DNA of 64,000 nucleotides from Jeotgalibacillus sp. R-1-5s-1 (GTDB lineage: Bacteria; Bacillota; Bacilli; Bacillales; Jeotgalibacillaceae): NCBI RefSeq assembly GCF_004405105.1, contig NZ_SORW01000002.1, forward strand, positions 186,001-250,000. The letters are read 5' to 3'. Numbering within the stretch: position 1 is the stretch's first letter; each line of letters starts with the position of its first letter. Below, piece after piece: positions 29,597 through 36,437 of the stretch. The translations under genes and the position numbers were made by a program. The notes under the pieces were generated by a model. That model saw nothing but the letters and a program-made list of their open reading frames with translations, did not search any database and had not been told where the DNA came from.

Positions 29597-30514
29597 ATGG
29601 CTGTAACCATTAAAGATATCGCAAATAAGGCAGGCGTCAGTTTTTCTACTGTTTCCAAAGCGCTGAATGACAGCCCTCTTGTAAAAGAGCCGACAAAAGC
29701 GAAGATTCTTGCCCTTGCAAAGGAAATGGGGTACGAAGCAAATCTCGCTGCTAAAAACCTTGTTTCCGGTAAATCCGGCATCATCGGGATTTATTGTTCA
29801 CAAATCACCAATCCATTTTATGCGGATATAATCAGGTACATTACCATTTATTTTGAAGAAGACGGGCTCACAACAGCCATTTCATCCGGTACTGTAAAGC
29901 AGGCAAAAAAGCTGTTTTCAAGACTCTCCACCGAAGCCATCCTTGTATTTGATCACGACCCTGATGAAACATGGGGTGAACACGCTGTTTACGCATTTGA
30001 CTCACACTATCACGATCGTATCAACTCTCTCATTGATTTCAAATCAGAAGGAATGAAAAAAGCCGTTGAGTTCCTGATCCAGACCGGACACAAGAATATT
30101 CTCTGTTTAGCTGAACGCGATCAAAAAGTGACATTACCAACAAATAATAACGTTATTAAAAATGTGTTTCTTGAAGAAGAATCTTCTGAAGAAGCTTATA
30201 CAGAAGCAATCAGAATGTTTAACAGTAATGAAATTGATGCAGTTGTCTGTTCTTCCTACGAGGTTTGCAGCGGGGTATTTTTCGCCTGTAAAAATGAAGG
30301 GATTTCAGTTCCTGAAGATGCCTCCATCATTCATTACCATTTCAGAGGAGCGCAGTCAGAACCACTCCCCTTTACCTGGATTGGAGTGGATAATAAAAAG
30401 CTCTCGCTGACACTCGTTAATCACTTACTCATCGAAGCCGGTTATCCAAAACGAAAAGAAACCATATCGGTTGAACCAACCATCCAGAACCTGACGACAC
30501 TATCGCCAAAATAA
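29597..30514 (+). CDS. LacI/PurR-family transcriptional regulator, orphan
   Basis: A 305-residue LacI-family regulator. The N-terminal helix-turn-helix TIKDIANKAGVSFSTVSKAL and hinge helix NLAAKNLVSGKSG are clear; the periplasmic-binding-like domain begins IIGIYCSQITNPFYADI and is somewhat short and divergent (for example GTVKQAKKLFSRLSTEAILVF), so no ligand can be named. ATG at 29597 follows AAGAGGTG; the frame continues upstream through its promoter and is not translated there. Operators sit at its promoter, 80 bp upstream and across its own stop codon. No metabolic gene is next to it on the same strand, so its targets are elsewhere or limited to itself and perhaps cotE. Confidence 0.88.
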   Translation: MAVTIKDIANKAGVSFSTVSKALNDSPLVKEPTKAKILALAKEMGYEANLAAKNLVSGKSGIIGIYCSQITNPFYADIIRYITIYFEEDGLTTAISSGTVKQAKKLFSRLSTEAILVFDHDPDETWGEHAVYAFDSHYHDRINSLIDFKSEGMKKAVEFLIQTGHKNILCLAERDQKVTLPTNNNVIKNVFLEEESSEEAYTEAIRMFNSNEIDAVVCSSYEVCSGVFFACKNEGISVPEDASIIHYHFRGAQSEPLPFTWIGVDNKKLSLTLVNHLLIEAGYPKRKETISVEPTIQNLTTLSPK

Positions 30515-30540
30515 CAACGTTGTTATTTTGGCGATAGTGT
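30497..30540. promoter_or_regulatory. 44-bp perfect palindrome across the LacI stop codon, operator O3
   Basis: Arms of 22 bp (30497-30518 and 30519-30540) match without a mismatch and without a spacer; the LacI stop codon is inside the left arm. The central 22 bp equal those of O1. No T run follows, so it is not an ordinary terminator. Confidence 0.85.
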
Positions 30541-30602
30541 GAGGTGGCAAGCTTTCACTCCACTAAGAACTGTTACAGAATAGTCCCATGGTTTAAGCAT
30601 TT

Positions 30603-30650
30603 ATAACATAAAATCTCCGGTCTAAAATAAGACCGGAGATTTTATGTTAT
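30603..30650. terminator. 21-bp perfect hairpin, convergent terminator
   Basis: Arms 30603-30623 and 30630-30650 pair perfectly around AAAATA. The right arm covers the stop codon of the minus-strand gene at 30647. The stem contains TTTTATGTTAT on the far side, a modest T tract for either strand. Confidence 0.7.
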
Positions 30651-30988
30651 TTATTTATTTTTTCGTAGGCTTCTTTATCCAGGTGGGCTTCTGTCTGCCC
30701 AAGAATGTTAACTGCTTCACGTCTGTTTTGTTCTTCAACATAAAATTCGAGTATATAATCGAATCTTTCTGAAGAACCTTTCGTGTTAATTGCATCACCG
30801 TCAGTGATGACCCCTGCATTTGGTGAAGAGCTCGACGTAAAGTTTAATGCAGGCAGTACAAAAGGATTTGTATTGCCATCAGGAATTGAATCTATTCTAG
30901 CATCCCTGATCGGACATTTTTGAAGCTTTGCCAGTGCCGTTTCAGCATCGCTCTCATTTCTAAAGTAGGCTTGAATATGATGTTCCAT
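30647..30988 (-). CDS. Hypothetical protein, 113 residues
   Basis: Not recognised with certainty. The first 30 residues (HHIQAYFRNESDAETALAKLQ) look like the beta-alpha start of general-stress 17M/YflT-type ferredoxin-like domains, and EFYVEEQNRREAVNILGQTE near the end like a second alpha/beta unit, with a low-complexity TSSSSPNAGVITDG linker between. No membrane segment, no cysteine except in QKCPIRDARI. ATG is 9 bp after GAGGAG. Single gene between the LacI-family regulator and the DUF779 gene; sits behind its own hairpin. Function unknown. Confidence 0.75.
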   Translation of the reverse strand: MEHHIQAYFRNESDAETALAKLQKCPIRDARIDSIPDGNTNPFVLPALNFTSSSSPNAGVITDGDAINTKGSSERFDYILEFYVEEQNRREAVNILGQTEAHLDKEAYEKINK

Positions 30989-31058
30989 CCTATCACTCTC
31001 CTCTGTTGTTATTCATGATACCCTTTACCAAATATACTAAACGTTTACAATGAGCATT

Positions 31059-31095
31059 AAAAAACCTGCACCTTACATGTAAGGTACAGGTTTTT
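31059..31095 (-). terminator. Terminator of the aldehyde dehydrogenase operon
   Basis: AAAAAACCTG...CAGGTTTTT with inner ACCTTACA / TGTAAGGT; 3 bp after the DUF779 stop on the minus strand. Confidence 0.85.
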
Positions 31096-31097
31096 GA

Positions 31098-31460
31098 TTA
31101 AGACTGCGTCATCAATTCTTCTCTTTCTTCTTTCGTAAACGCCCTGGATCTTGAAAGGAATCGTTTACCCTCAACACCCTCAAGTGAAAACATGCCGCCT
31201 CTTCCATCCACGACATCAATAATAATCTGAGTGTGTTTCCAGTAATCATACTGTTTTTTATTCATGTAAAATGAACTGCCGTCAATTTTGCCGAGTTCGA
31301 TATCCTGGCTGCCGATCAAAAGATCACCTTCCGGATAACACATCGGTGAACTTCCGTCACAGCAGCCGCCGGATTGATGGAACATGATCGGGCCATGCTT
31401 TTCCTTCAGGAGTCTGATCAGCTTAACAGCTTCGTCTGTTGCGGTCACTCGCTCAACCAA
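31098..31460 (-). CDS. DUF779 protein, aldehyde dehydrogenase partner
   Basis: A roughly 120-residue DUF779 protein. The family cysteine motif SGGCCDGSSPMC is at about residues 30-41, followed by YWKHTQIIIDVVDGRGGMFSLEG and FLSRSRAF. DUF779 genes commonly follow AldB/ExaC-type aldehyde dehydrogenases, as here (27 bp behind it), and are thought to act with them; the biochemical role is not known. The TTG at 31460 is 8 bp after AAAGGTGG; an in-frame GTG at 31472 overlaps that ribosome site. Confidence 0.85.
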   Translation of the reverse strand: MVERVTATDEAVKLIRLLKEKHGPIMFHQSGGCCDGSSPMCYPEGDLLIGSQDIELGKIDGSSFYMNKKQYDYWKHTQIIIDVVDGRGGMFSLEGVEGKRFLSRSRAFTKEEREELMTQS

Positions 31461-31487
31461 TCTCTTCACCACCTTTATTTTATCGGT

Positions 31488-33008
31488 TTAGAAGAATCCA
31501 AGCTTTGAAGGACTGTAGCTTACGAGCAGGTTTTTCGTCTGCTGGTAATGGTTCAGCATCATCTTATGGTTTTCCCGGCCAATTCCGGACATTTTGTATC
31601 CGCCAAATGCTGCGTGGGCCGGATACTGATGATAACAGTTTGTCCAAACACGTCCAGCCTGGATGTTACGTCCAAATCGATAGGCTGTATTAATATTTCT
31701 CGTCCAGATACCTGCACCCAATCCGTAGAGTGTATCATTGGCGATTTCAAGTGCTTCTTCATCTGTTTTGAATGTGGTTACAGATAAAACCGGTCCGAAA
31801 ATTTCCTCCTGGAAAATTCTCATATCATTTGTTCCTTTAAAGATCGTTGGCTGAATGTAATATCCGTCAGCAAAATCGCCTTCTTTTTTATTCAGCGAGC
31901 CGCCTGTCAGAACTTCTGCCCCTTCCTCTTTCCCGATCTGAAGGTAGGATTGAATCTTCTCCATCTGCTCTGTAGAGGCCTGTGCACCCATCATCGTCGC
32001 TGGATCCAGTGGATTTCCTGTATTGATTTCCTTTACTCTTTTTAGTACCCGATCCATAAATGCATCATATATATCCTCATGAATCAGTGCACGTGAAGGA
32101 CATGTACAAACTTCACCCTGATTAAGCGCGAACATTAATAATCCTTCCACTGCTTTATCTACGAAATCATCGTCCTGATCCATAATATCCTTAAAGAAAA
32201 TATTTGGAGACTTACCTCCGAGTTCCAGTGTAACCGGAATCAGGTTTTGAGAAGCATATTGCATAATCAGACGACCTGTTGTTGTTTCACCTGTGAATGC
32301 AATTTTTGCAATACGATCACTTGAAGCAAGCGGTTTACCGGCTTCAAGTCCAAAACCATTCACGATATTAACAACACCCTTCGGCAGCAGATCTTCAATC
32401 AGTTCCATCAGGACAAGGATGGAGGATGGTGTCTGTTCTGCCGGTTTCAACACGACACAGTTTCCTGCAGCAAGTGCCGGAGCAAGCTTCCACACTGCCA
32501 TTAGAAGCGGGAAGTTCCAAGGAATAATCTGACCAACGACCCCAAGCGGCTCATGAAAATGATAGGCAACGGTATCTTGATCAATTTCTCCCGCTGAGCC
32601 TTCCTGTGCCCGGATCACGCCGGCAAAATAACGGAAATGATCAATTGCCAGCGGCAGATCGGCATTTAATGTTTCACGAACCGCCTTTCCGTTTTCCCAT
32701 GTTTCTGCTACGGCGAGCATTTCAAGATTTTCTTCCATTCTATCTGCAATTTTATTTAAAATAACAGACCGCTCTGTAACGGACGTTTTGCCCCAGGCAT
32801 CCTTTGCAGCATGTGCAGCATCAAGAGCCTTTTCAATATCTTCTTCCGTTGAACGAGCAACCTGACAGAATGTTTTCCCATTAACCGGTGAAGGATTATC
32901 AAAATACTGTCCCTTAACCGGAGCTACCCACTCCCCACCTATGTAATTATCGTAACGCTCCTTGAAATGAACTTTAGCACCTTCAGTATTAGGATTAGCA
33001 TATGTCAT
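31488..33008 (-). CDS. Aldehyde dehydrogenase, AldB/ExaC type
   Basis: A 506-residue NAD(P)+-dependent aldehyde dehydrogenase. Catalytic Glu is in [12 protein letters not shown], catalytic Cys in GEVCTCPSR (about residue 300), the NAD motif is [17 protein letters not shown], and the C-terminal [21 protein letters not shown] is intact. The CTCPSR signature groups it with AldB/ExaC acetaldehyde-type enzymes rather than betaine aldehyde dehydrogenases. It probably oxidises acetaldehyde or another short aldehyde. A consensus promoter with a perfect cre site 40 bp downstream indicates CcpA control. ATG follows AGGGGG. Operon with the DUF779 gene. Confidence 0.92.
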   Translation of the reverse strand: MTYANPNTEGAKVHFKERYDNYIGGEWVAPVKGQYFDNPSPVNGKTFCQVARSTEEDIEKALDAAHAAKDAWGKTSVTERSVILNKIADRMEENLEMLAVAETWENGKAVRETLNADLPLAIDHFRYFAGVIRAQEGSAGEIDQDTVAYHFHEPLGVVGQIIPWNFPLLMAVWKLAPALAAGNCVVLKPAEQTPSSILVLMELIEDLLPKGVVNIVNGFGLEAGKPLASSDRIAKIAFTGETTTGRLIMQYASQNLIPVTLELGGKSPNIFFKDIMDQDDDFVDKAVEGLLMFALNQGEVCTCPSRALIHEDIYDAFMDRVLKRVKEINTGNPLDPATMMGAQASTEQMEKIQSYLQIGKEEGAEVLTGGSLNKKEGDFADGYYIQPTIFKGTNDMRIFQEEIFGPVLSVTTFKTDEEALEIANDTLYGLGAGIWTRNINTAYRFGRNIQAGRVWTNCYHQYPAHAAFGGYKMSGIGRENHKMMLNHYQQTKNLLVSYSPSKLGFF

Positions 33009-33065
33009 GATCTTTTCCCCCTGTTTATTGGTCTGATGGTTAACTTAACTAATCCTCCCCTCTTA

Positions 33066-33079
33066 TGTAATCGCTTTCA
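33066..33079. promoter_or_regulatory. CcpA cre site downstream of the ALDH promoter
   Basis: Minus strand TGAAAGCGATTACA matches the cre consensus TGWAANCGNTNWCA at every position. About 40 bp downstream of the -10, it would act as a roadblock. Confidence 0.8.
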
Positions 33080-33118
33080 TTTTTCTGTTTTAAATAAAAC
33101 TCCTGTAGAGTCTTCTTC

Positions 33119-33148
33119 ATTTTACCTAAAATTTCGGATCATTGTCAA
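33119..33148 (-). promoter_or_regulatory. Promoter of the aldehyde dehydrogenase operon
   Basis: Minus-strand TTGACA (33143-33148), 18-bp spacer, TAAAAT (33119-33124), about 110 bp before the ATG. The 392-bp gap 33009-33400 holds this promoter, the cre site, the mini-repeat and the ymcA terminator, and no gene. Confidence 0.75.
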
Positions 33149-33195
33149 TTTTCCGAATAATATGTTTATATATTTTTTATAATCATTAATAATCC

Positions 33196-33249
33196 GGATC
33201 TGCAGCACCTATCCTTTCCGCCACCGGAGTCTTCGGGTGCTGCAGATCC
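33196..33249. repeat. 54-bp mini repeat element with 14-bp perfect arms
   Basis: Arms 33196-33209 and 33236-33249 are perfect inverted repeats. The 26-nt loop begins TATCCTTTCCGCC and ends GGAGTCTTCG directly before the right arm. The same end, GGAGTCTTCG, stands before the right arm of the large element at 15478-15742, and CTTTCC after its left arm, although the arm sequences differ. Confidence 0.65.
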
Positions 33250-33366
33250 TCTATCCTCTAATCAAATTTCATTATAATTAAACGAAACTATTTATCCTTA
33301 AAAAAACATAAATGAACGGCCTTTAGAAAAGAATCGGATTTCAAACGTAATATGGTTAAGTATATT

Positions 33367-33398
33367 AAAAAAGCTCTTCCGCATTGGAAGAGCTTTTT
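33367..33398 (-). terminator. Terminator of miaB-ymcA
   Basis: AAAAAGCTCTTCC / GGAAGAGCTTTTT, 5-nt loop, 3 bp beyond the ymcA stop. Confidence 0.85.
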
Positions 33399-33400
33399 GA

Positions 33401-33835
33401 TCATGAGCAGCTATTGTAAGGGCTGTTTTTAACCTGTGCCCCTGTTTCACCTTTTAGAATATCTCCGCCGGTCTGACGGATAATTTCATCCGTTACAGTG
33501 TTGGAAACAGTATTCGCCACGATTTGCAGAAGTGCATTCACTTCAGTTTGTGACTGTTTAAATTCCTGAACAATCGGAATCTCATCGATTTCCTTTTCAA
33601 CTTTTTCAATTTTTGCCTCGATCATTTTCAGTGCTTCATGCTTGCCGTAATGCTGAAAATTAACAGCCTGCTTCTGAAGGCTTCTCAGACTGGCAATTTT
33701 TTCGCGGATTTTCTGGTTTTCCTGAATCTGCGCCTCAGCACGTTTAAAGAAATCCACTTCTTCAGTTTCAGTAATCATCTGAGCAAGCTCTTTTGCACGC
33801 TCAATAATATCTTTTTTCGTATATTTTTTCTCCAT
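33401..33835 (-). CDS. ymcA: RicA/YmcA, regulator of RNase Y and development
   Basis: A 144-residue Com_YlbF-family protein, RicA. With RicF (YlbF) and RicT (YaaT) it forms the Fe-S-containing RicAFT complex that directs RNase Y cleavage and promotes competence, biofilm formation and sporulation. It is a long helical protein (KKDIIERAKELAQMI ... IEKVEKEIDEIPIVQEFKQ) and ends in the family tail NSPYNSCS, whose single Cys is the expected cluster ligand. The start overlaps the miaB stop by one base (TAATG). Its enzyme partner rny is also in this window. Confidence 0.92.
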   Translation of the reverse strand: MEKKYTKKDIIERAKELAQMITETEEVDFFKRAEAQIQENQKIREKIASLRSLQKQAVNFQHYGKHEALKMIEAKIEKVEKEIDEIPIVQEFKQSQTEVNALLQIVANTVSNTVTDEIIRQTGGDILKGETGAQVKNSPYNSCS

Positions 33836-35379
33836 TATCCATTCACCTCTGCCGGTTCTTTAGCTTCCACGAGCTCTCCATTCAGGCTCCACGTTTTAGC
33901 TTCCGTTATTTTAACCATAACCCGTTGACCAATCACTGATTTCGGTGCTTTAAAGTTCACCAGCTTGCTCGTTCTTGTATAACCGGATAGTACTTCAGGG
34001 TTTTTCCTGCTCTCCCCTTCAACCAGTACTTCCATTGTCTGTCCTTCAAGCTTCTTCATAGCTTGAAGCGACATTTCGTTGACAAGATTATTCAGGCGCT
34101 GTAAACGTTCTTTTTTGACTTCCATCGGCACGTTATCTTTCATCTTAGCAGCCGGCGTTCCTTCACGTGGTGAGTATATATACGTAAAGGCTGTCTCAAA
34201 TCCGACTTCACGGTATAGAGATAACGTTTCTTCGAACTGCTCTTCTGTTTCATTCGGGAATCCTACAATAATATCTGTTGTCAGAACAGCATTCGGAATC
34301 GCTTTTTTAATCTTGTTAACAAGGGTTAAAAACTGCTCCCGGCTGTACTTTCTCGCCATCAGCTTGAGGATTTCTGATGAACCGTGCTGAACAGGCAGAT
34401 GAATATGTTCCACAAGGTTTCCACCTTTTGAGAGTACCTCAATCAGGTAATCATCAAAGTCACGCGGATGACTCGTCGTAAAGCGGATTCTCGGGATATC
34501 AATTTTGCGCAGCTCATCCATCAGCTGACCGAGTCCGTAATCCATCCCTTGAAGATCTTTGCCGTAAGCATTTACATTCTGACCTAACAGGGTAATTTCC
34601 TGATAACCCTGGGCTGCCAGGTGACGGACTTCCTGGATAATATCCTCAGGGTGCCTGCTCCGCTCCTTACCACGTGTGTATGGAACGATACAATACGTAC
34701 AGAATTTATCGCAGCCGTACATGATGTTAACCCAGCCTTTAATGGCGCCTTTACGGACCTTCGGAAGGTTTTCAATGACATCGCCCTCTTTAGACCATAC
34801 TTCAACGACCATTTCCTTGCTCAGGTAAGCCTCGTTTAAAATGTTTGGCAATCTGTGAATATTATGCGTTCCAAATATCATATCAATGTGCTGATGCGTC
34901 TTAAGAATCTTATTAACAACAGATTCCTCCTGTGACATACATCCGCAAACACCAATCAGAAGATCCGGCTTTTCAAGCTTCAGCGGTTTCAGGTGTCCGA
35001 TTTCACCAAACACTTTATTTTCCGCATTTTCACGGATTGCACATGTATTCAGTAAAATCACATCTGCATCTTCTGTTGTATCGGTCGGTTCATAGCCAAG
35101 CTGAAGAAAGATCCCTGCCATCACTTCTGTGTCATGCTCGTTCATCTGACATCCGTAAGTTCTGATGTAAAACTTTCTTCCTTTCCCCATTCCTTCAAAA
35201 GCAGGATCGATGGAGAAGTCTTTATGATAATTTACGTCTTCCTTACCTCTTTTTTTTGCATCTTTCAGGGAAGGAGGACTGTAAACGGTCTGAAAATATT
35301 TACTGTAGTCTTTTTCCTGCTTCTTGCTGTTCGATGTCTGAACCGCGTCTTGTGCTGCCAGGCGCTGTTCTTCATTCAT
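33835..35379 (-). CDS. miaB: tRNA i6A37 methylthiotransferase MiaB
   Basis: A 514-residue radical-SAM methylthiotransferase converting i6A37 to ms2i6A37. The N-terminal UPF0004 domain has three cluster cysteines ([27 protein letters not shown]), the radical SAM motif is [15 protein letters not shown], and a C-terminal TRAM domain follows ([14 protein letters not shown]...). ATG is 8 bp after AAGGGG. Transcribed with ymcA from a strong promoter with a palindrome in its spacer. Confidence 0.96.
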   Translation of the reverse strand: MNEEQRLAAQDAVQTSNSKKQEKDYSKYFQTVYSPPSLKDAKKRGKEDVNYHKDFSIDPAFEGMGKGRKFYIRTYGCQMNEHDTEVMAGIFLQLGYEPTDTTEDADVILLNTCAIRENAENKVFGEIGHLKPLKLEKPDLLIGVCGCMSQEESVVNKILKTHQHIDMIFGTHNIHRLPNILNEAYLSKEMVVEVWSKEGDVIENLPKVRKGAIKGWVNIMYGCDKFCTYCIVPYTRGKERSRHPEDIIQEVRHLAAQGYQEITLLGQNVNAYGKDLQGMDYGLGQLMDELRKIDIPRIRFTTSHPRDFDDYLIEVLSKGGNLVEHIHLPVQHGSSEILKLMARKYSREQFLTLVNKIKKAIPNAVLTTDIIVGFPNETEEQFEETLSLYREVGFETAFTYIYSPREGTPAAKMKDNVPMEVKKERLQRLNNLVNEMSLQAMKKLEGQTMEVLVEGESRKNPEVLSGYTRTSKLVNFKAPKSVIGQRVMVKITEAKTWSLNGELVEAKEPAEVNG

Positions 35380-35447
35380 CTGACATTCCCCTTTCTTTCA
35401 TCGATCAGAGCTGATCCGTTCTGATCATGCTTATGGCACATTCTTTT

Positions 35448-35476
35448 AGTATAAATGGTTATGACCATTGTTACAA
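35448..35476 (-). promoter_or_regulatory. miaB-ymcA promoter with palindromic spacer
   Basis: Minus-strand -35 TTGTAA (35471-35476), 17-bp spacer, -10 TATACT (35448-35453). The spacer contains AATGGT-N4-ACCATT (35454-35469), an inverted repeat placed exactly where a repressor could act. Confidence 0.7.
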
Positions 35477-35539
35477 CATTCTCAAGCCTACTGTCGTGAA
35501 ATTGCCTTAACTTACAGAAAAGGGTCAATCGCACAGGTA

Positions 35540-35566
35540 AAAGGCTGCCTCTGTCCGGCAGCCTCC
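35540..35566 (-). terminator. Terminator of korA-korB
   Basis: AGGCTGCC / GGCAGCCT stem, 7-nt loop, then TTTTACC on the minus strand, right after the korB stop. Confidence 0.75.
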
Positions 35567-35570
35567 TGTT

Positions 35571-36437
35571 TTACATAAATTCTTTCACAAGTTTGTTGAA
35601 ATCATCTTCGTCCATCCCTAAATCCTGTTTGCTTAAAGGCTCTTCGTGATATCCGTCAATCATTTCCTGATACGATGGCTGCTCTTTATCCTGATAGATG
35701 AGTCCGGTCACAAGACCGTCATGCTTCATCAGCGTCTGCATCGCAGCTTCCTTATTATGAGGATCATACGCCTCAATGTCTGAAAGCTTCGTCAGATTTT
35801 CCTTGAACCAGTCGTACGTATTAACTTTGTTATACGTTACGCATGGACTGAATACATTGATCAGCGAAAAACCTTTATGATTCAATCCCTGTTCAATGAG
35901 GCTCGTTAACTCTTTCAGGTCCGTTGAGAACCCTTGAGCTACAAAGGTTGCCCCTGAAGTCAACGCCATTTCCATCGGGTTCAGTGAAGGTTCAATGGAT
36001 CCTTTAGGGGTAGATTTTGTCTTAAATCCTGCAGATGACCTTGGCGATGTCTGACCTTTTGTCAGTCCGTAGATCTGATTGTCCATGACAATATACGTGA
36101 TATCAAGGTTACGTCTGATCGCGTGAATCGTGTGACCGAGTCCAATGGCGAATCCATCGCCATCACCGCCGGATGCAATAACGGTTAAGTCCCGGTTTGC
36201 CATTTTCACACCCTGTGCAAGCGGCAGGGCACGTCCGTGAATACTGTGAAATCCGTAAGAGTTAATATAACCTGAGATTCTTCCTGAACAGCCGATTCCG
36301 GAGATGACCGCCAGATTTTCTGGTGTCAGCCCTGCATTCGCTGAAGCGCGCTGAATGGCTGCCTGTACAGAAAAGTCACCGCAGCCCGGGCACCAGTTAG
36401 GTTTTACATTGTTGCGAAAGTCCTTAAATGTCACCAT
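35571..36437 (-). CDS. korB: 2-oxoacid:ferredoxin oxidoreductase, beta subunit
   Basis: A 288-residue ThDP-binding subunit of the 2-oxoglutarate (or general 2-oxoacid):ferredoxin oxidoreductase. Cluster cysteines are in NWCPGCGD (Cys16, Cys19) and GIGCSGR, and the ThDP/Mg motif is GGDGDGFAIG followed by MDNQIYGLTKGQ. Starts immediately after korA stops (TAA then ATG) with AGGAG 9 bp upstream. With korA it oxidatively decarboxylates 2-oxoacids to acyl-CoA using ferredoxin. No ferredoxin gene is adjacent. Confidence 0.93.
   Translation of the reverse strand: MVTFKDFRNNVKPNWCPGCGDFSVQAAIQRASANAGLTPENLAVISGIGCSGRISGYINSYGFHSIHGRALPLAQGVKMANRDLTVIASGGDGDGFAIGLGHTIHAIRRNLDITYIVMDNQIYGLTKGQTSPRSSAGFKTKSTPKGSIEPSLNPMEMALTSGATFVAQGFSTDLKELTSLIEQGLNHKGFSLINVFSPCVTYNKVNTYDWFKENLTKLSDIEAYDPHNKEAAMQTLMKHDGLVTGLIYQDKEQPSYQEMIDGYHEEPLSKQDLGMDEDDFNKLVKEFM

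Noticed and set aside
30145-30158. TAATAACGTTATTA palindrome inside the LacI-family gene as a fourth operator
   Set aside because: It lacks the central ACAACGTTGT of the other three sites and codes for ordinary Asn-Asn-Val-Ile codons; probably chance.
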